DNA of 64,000 nt from assembly GCA_934047225.1 (NCBI GenBank), contig OW204004.1, positions 9,986,401-10,050,400 of the forward strand. Direction: 5' to 3'. Below, one piece after another: positions 37,680 through 49,280 of the stretch (position 1 is its first letter; each line of letters starts with the position of its first letter). The stretch comes from Ypsolopha sequella. Lineage: Eukaryota; Arthropoda; Insecta; Lepidoptera; Ypsolophidae. The position numbers were made by a program, and so were the translations under genes. Under the pieces are notes generated by a model. It was not told the origin of the DNA and searched no databases. It saw only the letters and a list, made by a program, of their open reading frames with translations.

Positions 37680-38508
37680 CAGTCAATCTCCGATCAAATA
37701 AAATTAAGTCACATACTTTTTCAAGGTTTTCGTCGGTAGTTGACGTCAAAGGGTGACCTGTACGTGGGTCGTCTTCAATCCGCCACCCATTTTTTCACAG
37801 TAGCATACGAATGCGCAAGTTCACCTAAAGTTGACAACATGTATTCATAAATCTATTTTAGTTTTTCTTATACAAATATTTACATTTTCTCCATTTTCGA
37901 AAATAGTCACAGCTCATTCAACTTTATCGCGTGAGAACTTATAGAATTATTATTTTTTTTTTTTTTATTTATTGGTGATATTACATGGTGAATAGTATCA
38001 ATAAACTCACATGAGTTTGTCCTGATACTACAATTCGTGAATACTACTCATATTCGTGCATGAGATATGCCGACAAAAGTAGAAACTTTCTCTATTCTCT
38101 AAGCGTAAGAAACAAATGCAAAAATAAATGATGTTGACATGATCACTAATGAATAAAGCGGCTTTAGAATGAGGCTAGTTTCAAAAAGTTTGAATGTGCC
38201 TATGTATGTCGGGCTAGGAACTATTTAAATACCCCTGGTAATTTTCGGTTGAATCATATCCATGTTCAAAATCAATGTCTTATCTCCACAAATTTTCTCT
38301 GTAATTTTGCTTCTTTACTGGTAACATTACTAGTATTAAAACTCCATTTGTTACAACTAATTTAACAAATAAATCGTTGCAACTCAATGTAGCCTTTTAC
38401 TTTGTTGTTTATTAAAATTCGATTTAGAAATGTTCGCAAATGCAATGCAAATCAAAATATTCAGTCAGAAATAATCAACCAGCTGAATCACATATAGTTG
38501 GCAGGATT
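37680..38508. other. Non-coding stretch upstream of the 38.5-kb gene
   Basis: AT-rich with a long T-run at 37951-37965. The promoter of the plus-strand gene must lie here, but no clear element could be fixed. No other gene was seen. Confidence 0.35.
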
Positions 38509-39072
38509 ATGTATAAAATACTATTTATTATTTTCCTAAATAATATAGACATTATCAATGCTGACTACAAGGTTACACTTCGTGAAGTAAGACCATGTGT
38601 AAATATCAGCATACCGTGCATCGAGAAAACATGCTTCATCAACGGTGTCAACATTCCATGCTTAAAGGTGTACCTAACAACTGTAAAACAGAAGAACAAA
38701 GACTTACTAAGCGGCAATATAACCATTACGCAAGAAAACTTCGACTGGAAAATGACGATAGAAATTTTACAACGAATAGCAAAAGCGCCACCGAAACATT
38801 TAATGAAATTCACTGAGTTGGACTGTAGACATACCATAATGGCATCTTTCTTCCGAGTGGCGAACATCGAGTTGTATAAAAATACCTGTACTCCACCGGT
38901 AGGATCATATACCATAAAGGAAGTGGACGTAGATGTCATTGACCATATGGTTCAAATTCCCTTCAGAGTTTTTGGCACTTATTACTTCAGGTATTTTACG
39001 TTACATCAAAAAGTGTGTATAGCTTGCTGGGAGCTCGAAATGGTCTACACTGCTTCTAAGAAGAAATACTGA
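38509..39072 (+). CDS. Putative secreted protein, paralogue of the 34-kb gene
   Basis: 187 codons from the Met at 38509. An upstream in-frame ATG at 38440 would add 23 polar residues before the hydrophobic leader, so the later start is preferred: MYKILFIIFLNNIDIINA is a good signal peptide. The mature part has Cys at RPCVN, IPCIEKTC, IPCLK, LDCRH, NTCTPP and IACWE, and possible N-glycosylation at NIS and NIT. The C-terminal 115 residues match the 34-kb gene (SGN/SGD, DC[RK]H, VDVDVIDH, PFR, YY, CW). An AATAAA lies at 39084-39089, 12 bp after the stop. It looks like a single-exon host gene of a small insect secreted family; the function is unknown. Confidence 0.7.
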   Translation: MYKILFIIFLNNIDIINADYKVTLREVRPCVNISIPCIEKTCFINGVNIPCLKVYLTTVKQKNKDLLSGNITITQENFDWKMTIEILQRIAKAPPKHLMKFTELDCRHTIMASFFRVANIELYKNTCTPPVGSYTIKEVDVDVIDHMVQIPFRVFGTYYFRYFTLHQKVCIACWELEMVYTASKKKY

Positions 39073-39083
39073 AAGTAAATACA

Positions 39084-39089
39084 AATAAA
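39084..39089 (+). terminator. Polyadenylation signal of the 38.5-kb gene
   Basis: AATAAA shortly after the TGA at 39070-39072; position and sequence fit. Confidence 0.55.
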
Positions 39090-39417
39090 TCTGTGTATTT
39101 TTTTCAACTACCCTAAAATGATTTTAACTAAAATTAATCGCATCCAAACATAAGATATTATTTACATTAGATAAAAAAATGCTGGCTGAATCGCCGCTGC
39201 CGCCGTTGGAAAGGGTGCTAAAAAGGTGGGCTGCGTTGCCACGAATGTCGCTAGCCGTCGTCGTCACATGCTATGCCATTAAGGTTCCCGCTGGCATTGG
39301 AAATGGTGGATGACGTCATTTAAATGTGCATATAGAGTCAGATTTTTACAAAACGACCCGAAACAAAAGAGTGTATTGTTTTATACATATGTATGTATGT
39401 TTCTGAAATAATTTCGT
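39090..39417. other. Non-coding stretch, no gene recognised
   Basis: Contains a GC-rich patch (39190-39260) with GCCGCTGCCGCCG; no frame or family was recognised. Confidence 0.35.
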
Positions 39418-40295
39418 TCAGAAATGAGGCTCGGCCTTCGACCTCGCCAAAGACACTTTATCAGAGGATCACTTCAGAGCACAAGAAATAGTTTCGTTCG
39501 GAATAAACTATACTATACCGAACAAATTGTACTAGGGGATCAAATCAGTAATTAAAAATTATTTCGTTTGAAATGGTGCGTCGGCCTTAAGCCTCGCCAT
39601 AGACACTTTAGATGGGAATCAAATAAGAGATCTAAAAATAATTTCACTTCGAAACGCGTTTTAGGCTTGGCCTTCGGCCTCGCCAATGATATTATACCAG
39701 ATTTCATCCTAAAACGCTGCTCAGCCTTCGGCCTCGCCAAACATACTATACTAGGGGACAAACCAGTTATAAGAAAATTACTTCATTCAGAAACGCGGCT
39801 CAGCTTTTGGCCTCCCCAATGACACTTTGTCAGAGGATTAATTCAGATAACAAGAAACAAGCGACCAAATCAGTTATCGATAAACTACTTCATTTAGAAA
39901 GGCGGCTCGGCCTGTGGCCTCGCCATAGGCGCTTTACTTGGGCATCGGAATTAGCATACACGCTTGAGCATATTTCCATCCCAGAAACGTTCGACCTGAT
40001 AAGAGATCAAGAAATACTTAGTTACTCTCATAAAATTACTTACATGGGAATCAATGAGAGATCAAGAAAAAGTTCCGTCCAGAAACGCGGCTCGGCCTTC
40101 GGCTTCATCAAATAAAATTTACTTGGGGATCAAATCAATTAAAACATTACTTCGTTCGGAAACGTAGCACCGCCATTGGCCTCACCAAAAACACTAGGTA
40201 TAGCAAAGGATCAATTTAGAGAACAAGAAAAAGTTTCGTTCGGAAATGCGGTTCTGCCTTCGTTCGAATTTGCCAAAGCCAATTTACCTGGGGAT
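39418..40295. repeat. Degenerate tandem array around GGCCTTCGGCC
   Basis: About nine diverged units of 60-150 bp, each with the order GAAACGCGGCTCGG, CCTTCGGCCTCGCCAA, AGACACTTTA, GGGGATCAAATCAG, AAGAAATAATTTCGTTC. Core copies are near 39430, 39575, 39665, 39720, 39795, 39905, 40090, 40165 and 40250. The short open frames here are by-products of the repeat. Confidence 0.75.
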
Positions 40296-40496
40296 CAAAT
40301 AAGTGCACCAAAAACACTCAAAACCAGTCAAGTTAAATACGTTTTATAAAAAAAGGAAAAGTGTCCTGAGGTTAACAGAAAACCAGCGTTTATATATCAA
40401 AGGTATTACGGATAAGATTATAACAGAATTAAATATGTACCCATTAATACTGCATATGCTTCGTTATAAAAAGTGGCGAGCCATTTAAGCACACCA

Positions 40497-40832
40497 AAGG
40501 ATGTGATTCCTTTACAAAATCCAGATGTCTATAAGATAAAATGCAGCTGTGGAAATTCCTACATTGGCCAAACAAAACCTAGCATATAGGAAAGGGTCAA
40601 AGGACACGTAGCAGCTGTGAAAAACCGGCAGATGTACAAATTAGCGTTAGCAGAACATATTTTAGAATCCGGGACCAAACACTGGATAGCACTGCATGAA
40701 CGGAAAATTCTCCACACCGATCGCCATTAATACCCTAGATTTGTGCGTAAAGCGATTGAAATCAAGAAGCATCCAAATAATTTAAATTGGGAAGATGGTT
40801 TCAAATTGTCTCCCACGTGGAGACCAGTTATC
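40497..40832 (+). pseudogene. Penelope-like element GIY-YIG endonuclease relic
   Basis: One frame reads DVYKIKCSCGNSYIGQTKPSI, then a TAG (40587-40589), then ERVKGHVAAV ... LALAEHILESGTKHW ... a TAA (40728-40730) ... YPRFVRKAIEIKKHPNNLN. Cys-Ser-Cys-Gly, the YIGQTK block and the AIEIxKHPNN block are hallmarks of the C-terminal GIY-YIG nuclease of Penelope-like retroelements, which nicks target DNA. Two in-frame stops make it dead. The RT part is not found; it may have been upstream, where the tandem array now lies. Confidence 0.7.
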
Positions 40833-40839
40833 AGGAAAT

Positions 40840-42025
40840 TTTATCCGCAGGATTCCTCTCTTAGTGCATCTCCGGATACTGTGAGTGTTGTGTGCCGTGC
40901 GTGGAACAGATAACAATTAATTTTAAAGACTACGATGTTTTTGCGGGTAGAAGGAAAATACTTGTGTCATCACCTGCATCTCATCACTGCGCCTCGCCAT
41001 ACTTGTCAGTTTCTCGTAGACTGCGAGACATGCAACTGCCTCTAAACGTGGGGTTCGTAAAAAAAGGTAAAACATTTGATCATGGTAGATCCTTTTATAT
41101 ATATTATAATGAATATAGTTTCTGTCGATATTTGTTCCGACACAGGCCGACATAAGGTCGTCATAAAGTCATAAAGTTGTTTTAGTCAAATTCCCGATGT
41201 AGAATTAATCTCTTTTGATCTACAAATATTTATATTTAAAATATTTCCCCAGTCGTACTTTAAATTTGCGGGTGACTAAACTGGCAGGGGGAGATGAGTA
41301 AGCATCGCTTCTTTACGTAGTAATATATCATATATTTTATTCCCACGTGTGTCCATTTTGCTCACGCTAGAAGAGAAGGAACAAATCGCAACTCCTTCAA
41401 AGGTCACATCCAACTCTTCTCTTACCCGGTAAAGGCGCATTCCGCACAAGTTTCACAGAGAGCTAATTTATAACAACAGCCCGTCGGGATCTCAACAATT
41501 AAACCCGAAAACTTATCCCCTTAATGCCCCTTCTATATTTCACTCCGCAGAGAAATGCCCGGAGTTTATTGTATTAAACATTCTTGTTTCACTTTTTTAA
41601 AGTTCCGTGAGAGATTTGAAATGTAATTTTGGAGTATTGTTTGTTTGTCCGTCCGTCTGTCTATCGCAGCATAATTATGGTGTCATGATTCTCAGAAATG
41701 ATTTTCAAAATTTTCGATTTCCTAAACAAGAACTTATACAATTTATAAATTTTTGAAGCTTTTTTGTTTCAGGATTTGAATCCATGACTTTCCGTTTTGA
41801 AGCCGAAAGCCGAACCACTGGACGACAAAAACGATTACTCAGAAGTGAGAATAAATAAATAGAAGGAGCAACAATATTCCCAGTGTGGCCGCGCATCTGG
41901 AGCACAGGGAGGTACCCGATACCTCGTTATACCCAATTAGTAGCTCGTTAGTGACGTCCATTTTGTGAATGTCGATAAAATAATAAAGTGGCCAAAAGAA
42001 TAATAAATACTATTAAGAGTCTATG
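40840..42025. other. Non-coding stretch, no gene recognised
   Basis: Short frames only. A TTTGTCCGTCCGTCTGTC simple-repeat patch at about 41643-41662 resembles the R3 repeats. The part at 40840-41160 may be remnant flank of the Penelope copy. Confidence 0.35.
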
Positions 42026-42490
42026 CGAATTTTATTTTTGTCACTGTCACTCCAAGCGAAAAAACGCACATTGCTAAGGGGGCGCATTCAGGACGAAAGG
42101 GAAAGAAGTTTTTAGTTTTATATTTTTATAAAAAAAACTAAAATAGCTAGCAAAATTTCCAAAATGAAACTCTAGATATTGTTGAAACCCATCTAATAAA
42201 ATATGTTTGAGTTCGCTTCATGGTTCCTAATGAATCTTTACACTGTTGATTGTTGGCACTTGGTGGAACTTGCAATACATAATAAACAGAAAATCACTTG
42301 TACTTCATCGTTCCTCTTCATCAAACGAGGAGAAAAAGTGTGTTTGAGGAACTCATTTCAACAATTATTTCTAACGAGGAAAGTTTATCCAAACATGTTT
42401 TCCAATTACAAAACCCTAGACTATATAGTCAAAATCATGTACCAGAAATAATCACAATTTTCCGTGTATTTCATGAAATACACGTTTTTT
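42026..42490 (+). repeat. Dispersed repeat family R1, copy 2
   Basis: Collinear with 1651-2010 (GTCACTCCAAGC, CTAGATATTGTTGAAACCC, ACATGTTTTCCAAT) and longer by an insertion around 42240-42340. Confidence 0.6.
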
Positions 42491-43933
42491 CTTACATATT
42501 TCCTTAAAAGCCACGTGAGCTGACTTACGAAAATATTATGAAAACGGATATATACACTGACGTATTATGTTGACTACATGCCAACTGTTTCATCGATAAA
42601 ATTTTGTCATTTTCGAGGCAATTATGTTTTTGATGAGGAAATACCACAGAAAATACCAAATGAAAAATTTCACCTACCCGCATTTTAATTATACCTTATG
42701 TCGAAATTAGTTAACCTAGTGATTAATTCATGTATCTCTATGGCAATTGTAATTTACGTACGTAAATAAACAAAACTATTCCTGTTAGATATTAAAAAAA
42801 AAAACAAGATGGAAGTAGTAAACTAAGGTAAGCATCAGCAAACACTTTTGAAATCACTTTAGATATCTAACTTATTGTGTGTGTTTGTTATTTAAAGTGG
42901 GCTTTATTGTTTATTTTTACTTACACCAGAGAAATAATAAAACTGAGAAATAATGCCAGTTTTGCTCTAAAAATAATAAGTCCGTCCTAAATCCTTCCAA
43001 TCGATCACTGTGCGACGCGGCGTTCACCATTGTCGAATGGCCACTGGCAGTGGCAGCCGGGTGGGCATTTCTAAAAGTATTTAATAAAAATGATGTCTCA
43101 GTTTTTGGGATTTTGGTCTGATTCTATACATGAAAAAATACTAGAATACAGCAGGTGCCGTGTCTTGTAATTAATGATATAATAAAGCTGCCTATTTAAT
43201 ATGTTTACCGAAGTTCAGGTTATGATAAAAATTTTATAAGCTCAGGTTTTATTTTGGTTTAGAATTCAAATTAAAATTGCCTGGGTAAGGGCGAGATCAG
43301 CTCAAGCACCGAGGGTTCCGTACATGATGGAAGTATTATAAAGCCTTTTTCACTCTAAGTATTACAAGATGCTTAAACGAATCATAAATTTACCCAATAC
43401 ACCTGACTGGTTTTGCTCTTAAAATTACTAATGATAAAAGTAAATTTTCGATAAAAGACTGTCCCATCCCTATTTCGCTTTAAGTTGCGGTTGCGTTGTA
43501 TTTCAATGCTATTCGAATAATAATTTCCTTGAAAATACACAATACACACGTTCTTTACTAATATTTCTTTATGCTTTCTTTACTATACAATAACGGTGTT
43601 TGAAAGGAATGGAAGAGTATTACCAAGTATTGTGACTTTGAAAGTAATATAATTGTATAATTATTTTTTCAATGCATGTGCTCGTAAAGGCCCACTTTTT
43701 ATGCATCAAAACCGAACAGAAAGTCGTTTATTTTGCCCTAGGGCTTTATTATTATTATTATTTTTTATTTATTTACAATGGTTGGCTAACCTGAAGACTT
43801 TCCTGTGTACCATAGATGTTATAATTTTTTTCCACTGTTTAACGGCTCTGGATACAGTCCTTTTGAGCCAATTATAATTTAAAGTTAACAAAATTATATT
43901 TGTTTTATTTCCTCACACTATGCATTGAAAAAC
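42491..43933. other. Non-coding stretch, no gene recognised
   Basis: AT-rich. A small GC-rich patch at 43013-43070 (CGACGCGGCG, GGCAGTGGCAGCC) is unassigned. No open frame with a domain. Confidence 0.35.
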
Positions 43934-44054
43934 GTAGTATGATACACGGGCGTAAGAGCAATAAATTACTCGGTTACGTTTAAAACACTCGCTACGCTCG
44001 TGTTTTAAATCGTCCTCGTAATTTATTCTTTTGCGCCCTTGTAGCATAAACTAC
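43934..44054. repeat. Hairpin MITE of about 120 bp
   Basis: GTAGTATGATACACGGG and the inverted GCCCTTGTAGCATAAACTAC flank an inner palindrome AAAACACTCG-CTACG-CTCGTGTTTT. Confidence 0.7.
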
Positions 44055-44726
44055 TATTACAATAGCATCAGATCGTTTTGTGAATAACAACCTGGTTAAT
44101 AAAAATATAATTATGTTATGTTTACTTGAATTGTTGAAAAAATAACAACGTTCTTTTTTTATGAATGCTAGATTGTTCTATTTTAATCTTTTTTAGTTAG
44201 CAACACAAAAAGCTATTTATTAATACATTGTATTTATTAGTATACATTGAATAAATTGGCCCTTATTGTGTTAAAAGTAGTAGACTTTTAATAGAATTAC
44301 TAGTTTTAAGTAAACCAACCATATAATAAGGTATTGACTAAATGCATTCCTAAATACAAAATATTTTAGTGAAATGAAAATAAAGCACATCTTTGTTAAA
44401 AAAAAAAACATTAGTCTACAAAAGGTTTTGTGTACACTGTACGAAAATGTTAATTAAGTATAGCAAAAATATGTTTAATAATTTAATTGTTAAGTAATGA
44501 CCAAATTGTTCAAGTAAACTGAACAATAAATATAGACGTCACATACTGCATAGTACAATTTTTTCTGTTTAAATTAACTATATTCAGGTTAACGGAACCA
44601 AAATTTTTCTCAGCGTGGTATCATTAAATTACATTAGTACATATATGTATATGATAATTATTGCAGACGGTCTAAAGGCATATGTATGTATTTTTTCAAA
44701 TTCGCTGTCACTGAACATTATCGGTA
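44055..44726. other. Non-coding stretch, no gene recognised
   Basis: Very AT-rich; no frame or repeat assignable. Confidence 0.35.
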
Positions 44727-44866
44727 TTACTACAAAACGGTGTTTAACTTTAGACAGTGTTTAAATCTGTTGTTGTCCCCTTTTCTTTCATATTGTAAAA
44801 AAGTGACAGCAACAGATTTAAACAGTGTCTAAAGTTAAAAATAGTTTAAACACCCTTTTGTAGTAA
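44727..44866. mobile_element. MITE with TTACTACAAAA ends
   Basis: 140 bp, with ends TTACTACAAAACGGTGTTTA and the inverse AAACACCCTTTTGTAGTAA. The arms hold ACTTTAGACAGTGTTTAAATC in inverted form around a 25-bp centre. Confidence 0.75.
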
Positions 44867-45168
44867 CACAGTATCATGCGAACACAAAGTTATCGTAAAG
44901 TACAAGAATTTTGCAGAATTCGGCCCGTGCTAACAAAACTAAATATGTCAGCCGAAGGCAATACGTATTTTGTAGTGCAATGTATTACGTATAATAATAA
45001 TAGCTTGTAAAGCCATAACTTTATCCGAAGTAAAAACAAAATCGACGCAATGAGGGCTTTTCATGACAGCTCTTAATCAAGTTTCACCAAAATGAACTAG
45101 ATGGCGCTGACGTATGCTCTAATTTCAAAAATGTATGACGTAACAAAATCTACTCTATGACCTGCGGG

Positions 45169-45391
45169 CCTATTATGTATCTCTAGTTGCCTTCTGGACT
45201 GGGTGTCTATCATCAAAAACAGAGATATACTATCGAATTCCGATTGTCTAAGGGTATGTTAGCACTTGAAGTGACGACACAGTTCGTAAATAGTTCAATA
45301 CCCACTAAAAGCAATTTTTAAAGTTTATTTTTTATCTATGTTTTTGACGATAGGCACCCTGTCCAGTTGGCAACCTAAGATACAGAATAGG
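45169..45391 (+). mobile_element. MITE family M2, copy 1
   Basis: 223 bp. CCTATTATGTATCTCTAG... and the inverse ...TACAGAATAGG, with GGACTGGGTGTCTATCATC in the 48-bp terminal repeat. A copy of the same length is at 61157-61379. Confidence 0.75.
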
Positions 45392-45396
45392 GGGGC

Positions 45397-45681
45397 TGGT
45401 CTTCTAAAAAGGCCATTTTGCATGAATCACATTATGATTCTGTTCTAATGCCGTCTCTTTTGCACGCGTGAAAAAACTCTGACTCTATCCTACTTTCAAA
45501 TCATTTTATGTTACACCCAAGTCGTCCTTTTTAAATCCCCTGGTCCTCTAAAAAGGCCGCTTTGTATGAATCATATTATGATTCCGTTCTAATGCCGTCT
45601 CTTTTGCACGCGTAAAAAAACTCTAACTCCTTACTTTCAAATCATTTTATGATTCACCCAAATCGGCCTTTTTAGATCACC
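45397..45681. repeat. Tandem dimer of a 144-bp hairpin MITE
   Basis: The unit TGGTCYTCTAAAAAGGCC ... ATTATGATTC ... CTCTTTTGCACGCG ... TTTTTAGATC occurs at 45397-45540 and 45541-45681. Each unit has inverted ends (TCTAAAAAGGCC / GGCCTTTTTAGA). Confidence 0.75.
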
Positions 45682-46527
45682 TAACCTTATATATTATAAT
45701 AAAGATTTCAATATATTTAATATTATATAGTACTATTTTCCACATAAGCGTTAGAATGTGGAAAAATCAATAATGAAATAGCATTAATTACCTAATTCTT
45801 TGGATAATGTAACTTAAATTAAACTTAAATGTTTTAGTGCTAGAGTGTCTTTTTTCACCAACTAAAGTCTAATCCACAAAAAAAAACCAGCCACTAAAAA
45901 CAATATTTCTCCGCTAAAATGGGTTTCTAAACCACCAGTTTTAGTGCAAATTCCCTAAGTTGGCAACACTGAATCAGGAACCATAGAGTAGACTGTATAT
46001 TTTTGACATGAGAGCATACGTCAGCGCCGTCTATTGATCGCACTCTGTACTTTTTTTTTTTTTTAATGCTGTCTGAAAAGCCCTCATTGAGGTGGGCAAA
46101 TAATACTCGTTATTTTAGTAATAAAATCATTGATTACGATTATATTCAGTTTTAAATAATAGAGAAAGCATTTCGACAGTTACTTACGAGAACGTACGTC
46201 AGGCAGCCATTTTTAATCCAATCTCTTTCGATTAGCGACAGGAAAGTTCTCAATCGACCGTGTACCACCAAACGGTGCTAAGTTAGACTGAAGCGCACTA
46301 ATTCCAGTTAAAGCTGCTCGAGAAACTCATTATGAGTCACGTTTGAAATGCTCTAAAATAGTTCCAAATGGAAAGGCTTTGAGTCACCAAACTTTTCATG
46401 AAAATTGAAAAGTTTATAATAGCGATTGAGGGGTAGACCTATTTTTATCTATTTTTCTATTCAATATTAAATATGTACCTATGACGAATTGATAAACAAT
46501 CAAAGGTTTTGCAAAAGACGAGAATCC

Positions 46528-46670
46528 TTTTTAGGGTTCTGTAGTAATTAAAAGGTACAAAAGGAACCTTTATGCTGAGACTCCGTTGTCCGTCCGTCCG
46601 TCCGTCCGTATGCCACCACAGCTTCATAACTTTAGCACCGTTAAACAATTTGGTACAAAAATTGCTTTAA
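46528..46670 (+). repeat. Dispersed repeat family R3, copy 2 (head)
   Basis: Head block AGGGTTCTGTAG, AAAGGAACCTTTATGCTGAG, then (CCGT)n and CATAACTTTAGCACC. It may continue in degraded form to about 47060. Confidence 0.6.
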
Positions 46671-47072
46671 TTTGCCCACATAATACGGTACAAAAAAATG
46701 TTTTTTTTTGAATTGTTCCAAATATTTCCGATACAAAAAAATAGAAAAAAAAATGTCCTAAAAATACGATATGGGTATCAATTTGTAGATACTAAAGAGC
46801 TTTAAAAAAGCATGAATTTTACGAAAAAAGCTATTCAGTTTCCATATTTCAAAACCGATTGAAACGAAACCAACACACGCAGATTTAGTATCTGAAAAAA
46901 ACATCTTTATTACATAAAGAAATTATAAATAATGTCCTAATGTAGCCGCGATTTCAAAATAACTGACGTTTTGCGTCCGCGGCCTCTGATTAGAGCAGGA
47001 TAGATAGTTAAAAACAAAAGCGTTAGAACAGGAATTAATTTTAGCATTTTGCAGCTCCTTAAGGATCGACTT

Positions 47073-47808
47073 GTTTTTTAGGGTTCCATTGTACCTAAAA
47101 GGTACAAAAGGAACCTTTATGGTGAGACTCCGGGGTCCGTCCGTCCGTCCGAGGCTGTGACCTCATAACTTAAGCACCATAAAAATTTAAAATGTTCAAA
47201 ATATTTCCAAAACAAAAGTGAGAAAAATAAGAAATATTATCCTAAAAATAAGATATGGATATCAAATTGTAGATAAATATAAAAAAATTGATTGTAAAAA
47301 TATATAATTTTACTATAATTACTGGCACTGGTTTCAAGAAATCTTTAAAAAACCACAAAAATATGTATGTCCCTCCCCTTATTTCCAAAACTGGTAGATC
47401 GAAAAATATGCAAAAAAAATTCGATTACAGATTATAAGTATAGCAATTAAAAAAAAAGTTAAGCACAAATGACAAACATAAAAAAATAAATAAAAATACA
47501 ATATTGATATCAAACTGTAGGTATTAAAAGCTGATTGTAAAAGTATATAGTTTGGCTATATTTAATTGCATCTATTTCGAGAAATCCTTTAAAAACCATA
47601 TTAAAATCTATGACCCCCCCCCCCTTTATCTCCAAAACTGGTGGACCGAAAAATATGAAAAAAATTATGGTAATATGTATTTACGTAAAGATTACAGGAA
47701 AAATAAAGCAGTTGAGAAATTTACGAAAAGAAATGACTAAATTAAATTTATCATCCACAATACGGAACCCTAGGTACGCGAGTCTGACTCGCTCTTGACC
47801 GTTTTTTT
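47073..47808 (+). repeat. Dispersed repeat family R3, copy 3 (full length)
   Basis: Starts TTTTTAGGGTTCCATTGTACC, carries CCGTCCGTCCG, and ends ACGGAACCCTAGGTACGCG plus AGTCTGACTCGC and a T-run. About 735 bp, probably the most complete copy here. Confidence 0.6.
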
Positions 47809-48192
47809 TTCACAAAATAGGTAATAGAAATATGAAGTCAATCTACTTAAATATTTTTATGTCTACAAAATATTTCAGAATGAGATAAAAACCCTTCAAT
47901 TTGTTCTTTCGCTGCGTGATTATAGTATTACCCGTTGAAGACAAATAGGCCAATGAGTCTATCAATAGCTAATAAAGTTGGACTTTTTGTGCTAGACGGG
48001 TAATAAAAAAGTTGCTAGGATAGGCCATACTCTTAAGGCGGGGGTAATCGTGTTTCCCCAGATAAATATCGTTTTGTGTTTTGTTTATAAATAACAAGCA
48101 TTTAAATTTTGATAAATATATATGGCATATTTCACTCTTTGGTCTTAATATTTCAGCTGTTCGATGCAAGTTTCCCTGCATTTACCTGCAGA

Positions 48193-48531
48193 AAATGTGG
48201 CTTCAAAATGATGGCTGTCCAGCTCACTACGCACGAGATGTGAGAAATTATTTGCACGAAGCTTATGAACAAAGATGGATCAGCCGTCTTGGTCCCATTT
48301 TGTGGCCTCCTAGATCCTCTGGATTTTTTCTACTGGGGTTGTACCGAGGACGGAGGAGAAGGTATACTCGAAACCAACTAATGACATTGATCAATTGAGA
48401 CACCGAACTAATGAAGCCGCACAGCAAGTAAATGTTGCAAGATTTGCAAGAACGATCAAGAGATCTTTCCTAAAAAGATGCTGCGCTTGCATAAGACTCG
48501 GTGGCAGGCATTTTGAACACATTCTCTGATT
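48193..48531 (+). pseudogene. Tc1/mariner (IS630-type) transposase C-terminal relic
   Basis: The frame reads MWLQNDGCPAHYARDVRNYL, then WISRLGPILWPPRSSGF, then decays with a frame change. The last codons, ACIRLGGRHFEHIL followed by a TGA at 48529-48531, sit in another frame. WxQxDGxPAH (second catalytic Asp) and WPPRSxD (the final D lost, read as G) are the standard C-terminal half of these DDE enzymes. It is dead through frameshifts and loss of the last Asp. Confidence 0.7.
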
Positions 48532-49016
48532 TTAATATAAACTCTCACCTATGTTTAATGTGTTTTAATTCGAATTCCTAAATAATAAAATGTTTTCAAA
48601 ATGAGCTTCTTTTACAATAGAACACCTGCTTTTAATTTCAATTTTTCGCCAGAGGGTACTGGTGTTGTGAACATCTTTGTTTAAATCGGTCCGTGTATTT
48701 ATTTTGTAATTGCAGTTAAACAACAATATTTTCGAGTCAGTGTACTTTGATTGTGTTTCCTGTGAAGTAAAGTTCTTCCACCAGTGTTATCTAATCCCAA
48801 CAATATCTATTAAAGATACAGCGAAATAATAATTGATCGTTCTTGTGCGACCTTTATTGACATCTGTCTGGTCATTACTAAAAACCCTTCAGATAGTGTT
48901 TAACAATATCAGTGATATGTGGTGTTCAGCCAAGTTAAAAATGATGTTTTAGTTTAAATGTCGAAGCTTACATGAGAATAGCTGCAACCTGAAAGATTAT
49001 TTTAATAATTTTGTTG
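48532..49016. other. Non-coding flank before the LINE
   Basis: Contains TTCAAAATGAGCTTCTTTTAC (48595-48616), repeated in variant form just after the LINE at 53612-53634. No gene. Confidence 0.45.
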
Positions 49017-49280
49017 TCAGCGCCATCTATTGGTCGTGCTCTAAACTGCGCTTGCTCTAAGTTAGTTCTACACGCTGCGCATACGCAAGTGTCGGTCGAC
49101 TACGCGCGCTTTCTGACCGCATATGTAAAATTTGTCAGTGTTTTCCGTTGGAGGGCGCTGCCTGTTCAAAAGCGAGGATTTACTTTTGGCTCGGAGCCGC
49201 TGCGAGATATCTACGTAGCGATTACGTCGCGCTACGCGCGTCGTTACTAGATCTCTACGGGTAACCGCAACAATTTTACG

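Larger units (their letters stand above)
45048..46090. mobile_element. Non-autonomous element with 110-bp inverted ends, host of other MITEs
   Basis: The left end, CAATGAGGGCTTTTCATGAC (45048-45163), is the inverse of the right end (about 45985-46090), including GGCGCTGACGTATGCTCT on one side and AGAGCATACGTCAGCGCC on the other. Inside lie two other MITE types (45169-45391 and 45397-45681). It is a DNA-transposon derivative of unknown superfamily. Confidence 0.7.

Noticed and set aside
39568..40115. Open frames of 84 and 102 codons in the GGCCTTCGGCC array
   Set aside because: They are by-products of the tandem repeat and do not share a conserved protein pattern.
46570..46612. (CCGT)n microsatellite as an independent feature
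   Set aside because: It lies at the same place in other R3 copies, so it is part of that repeat.
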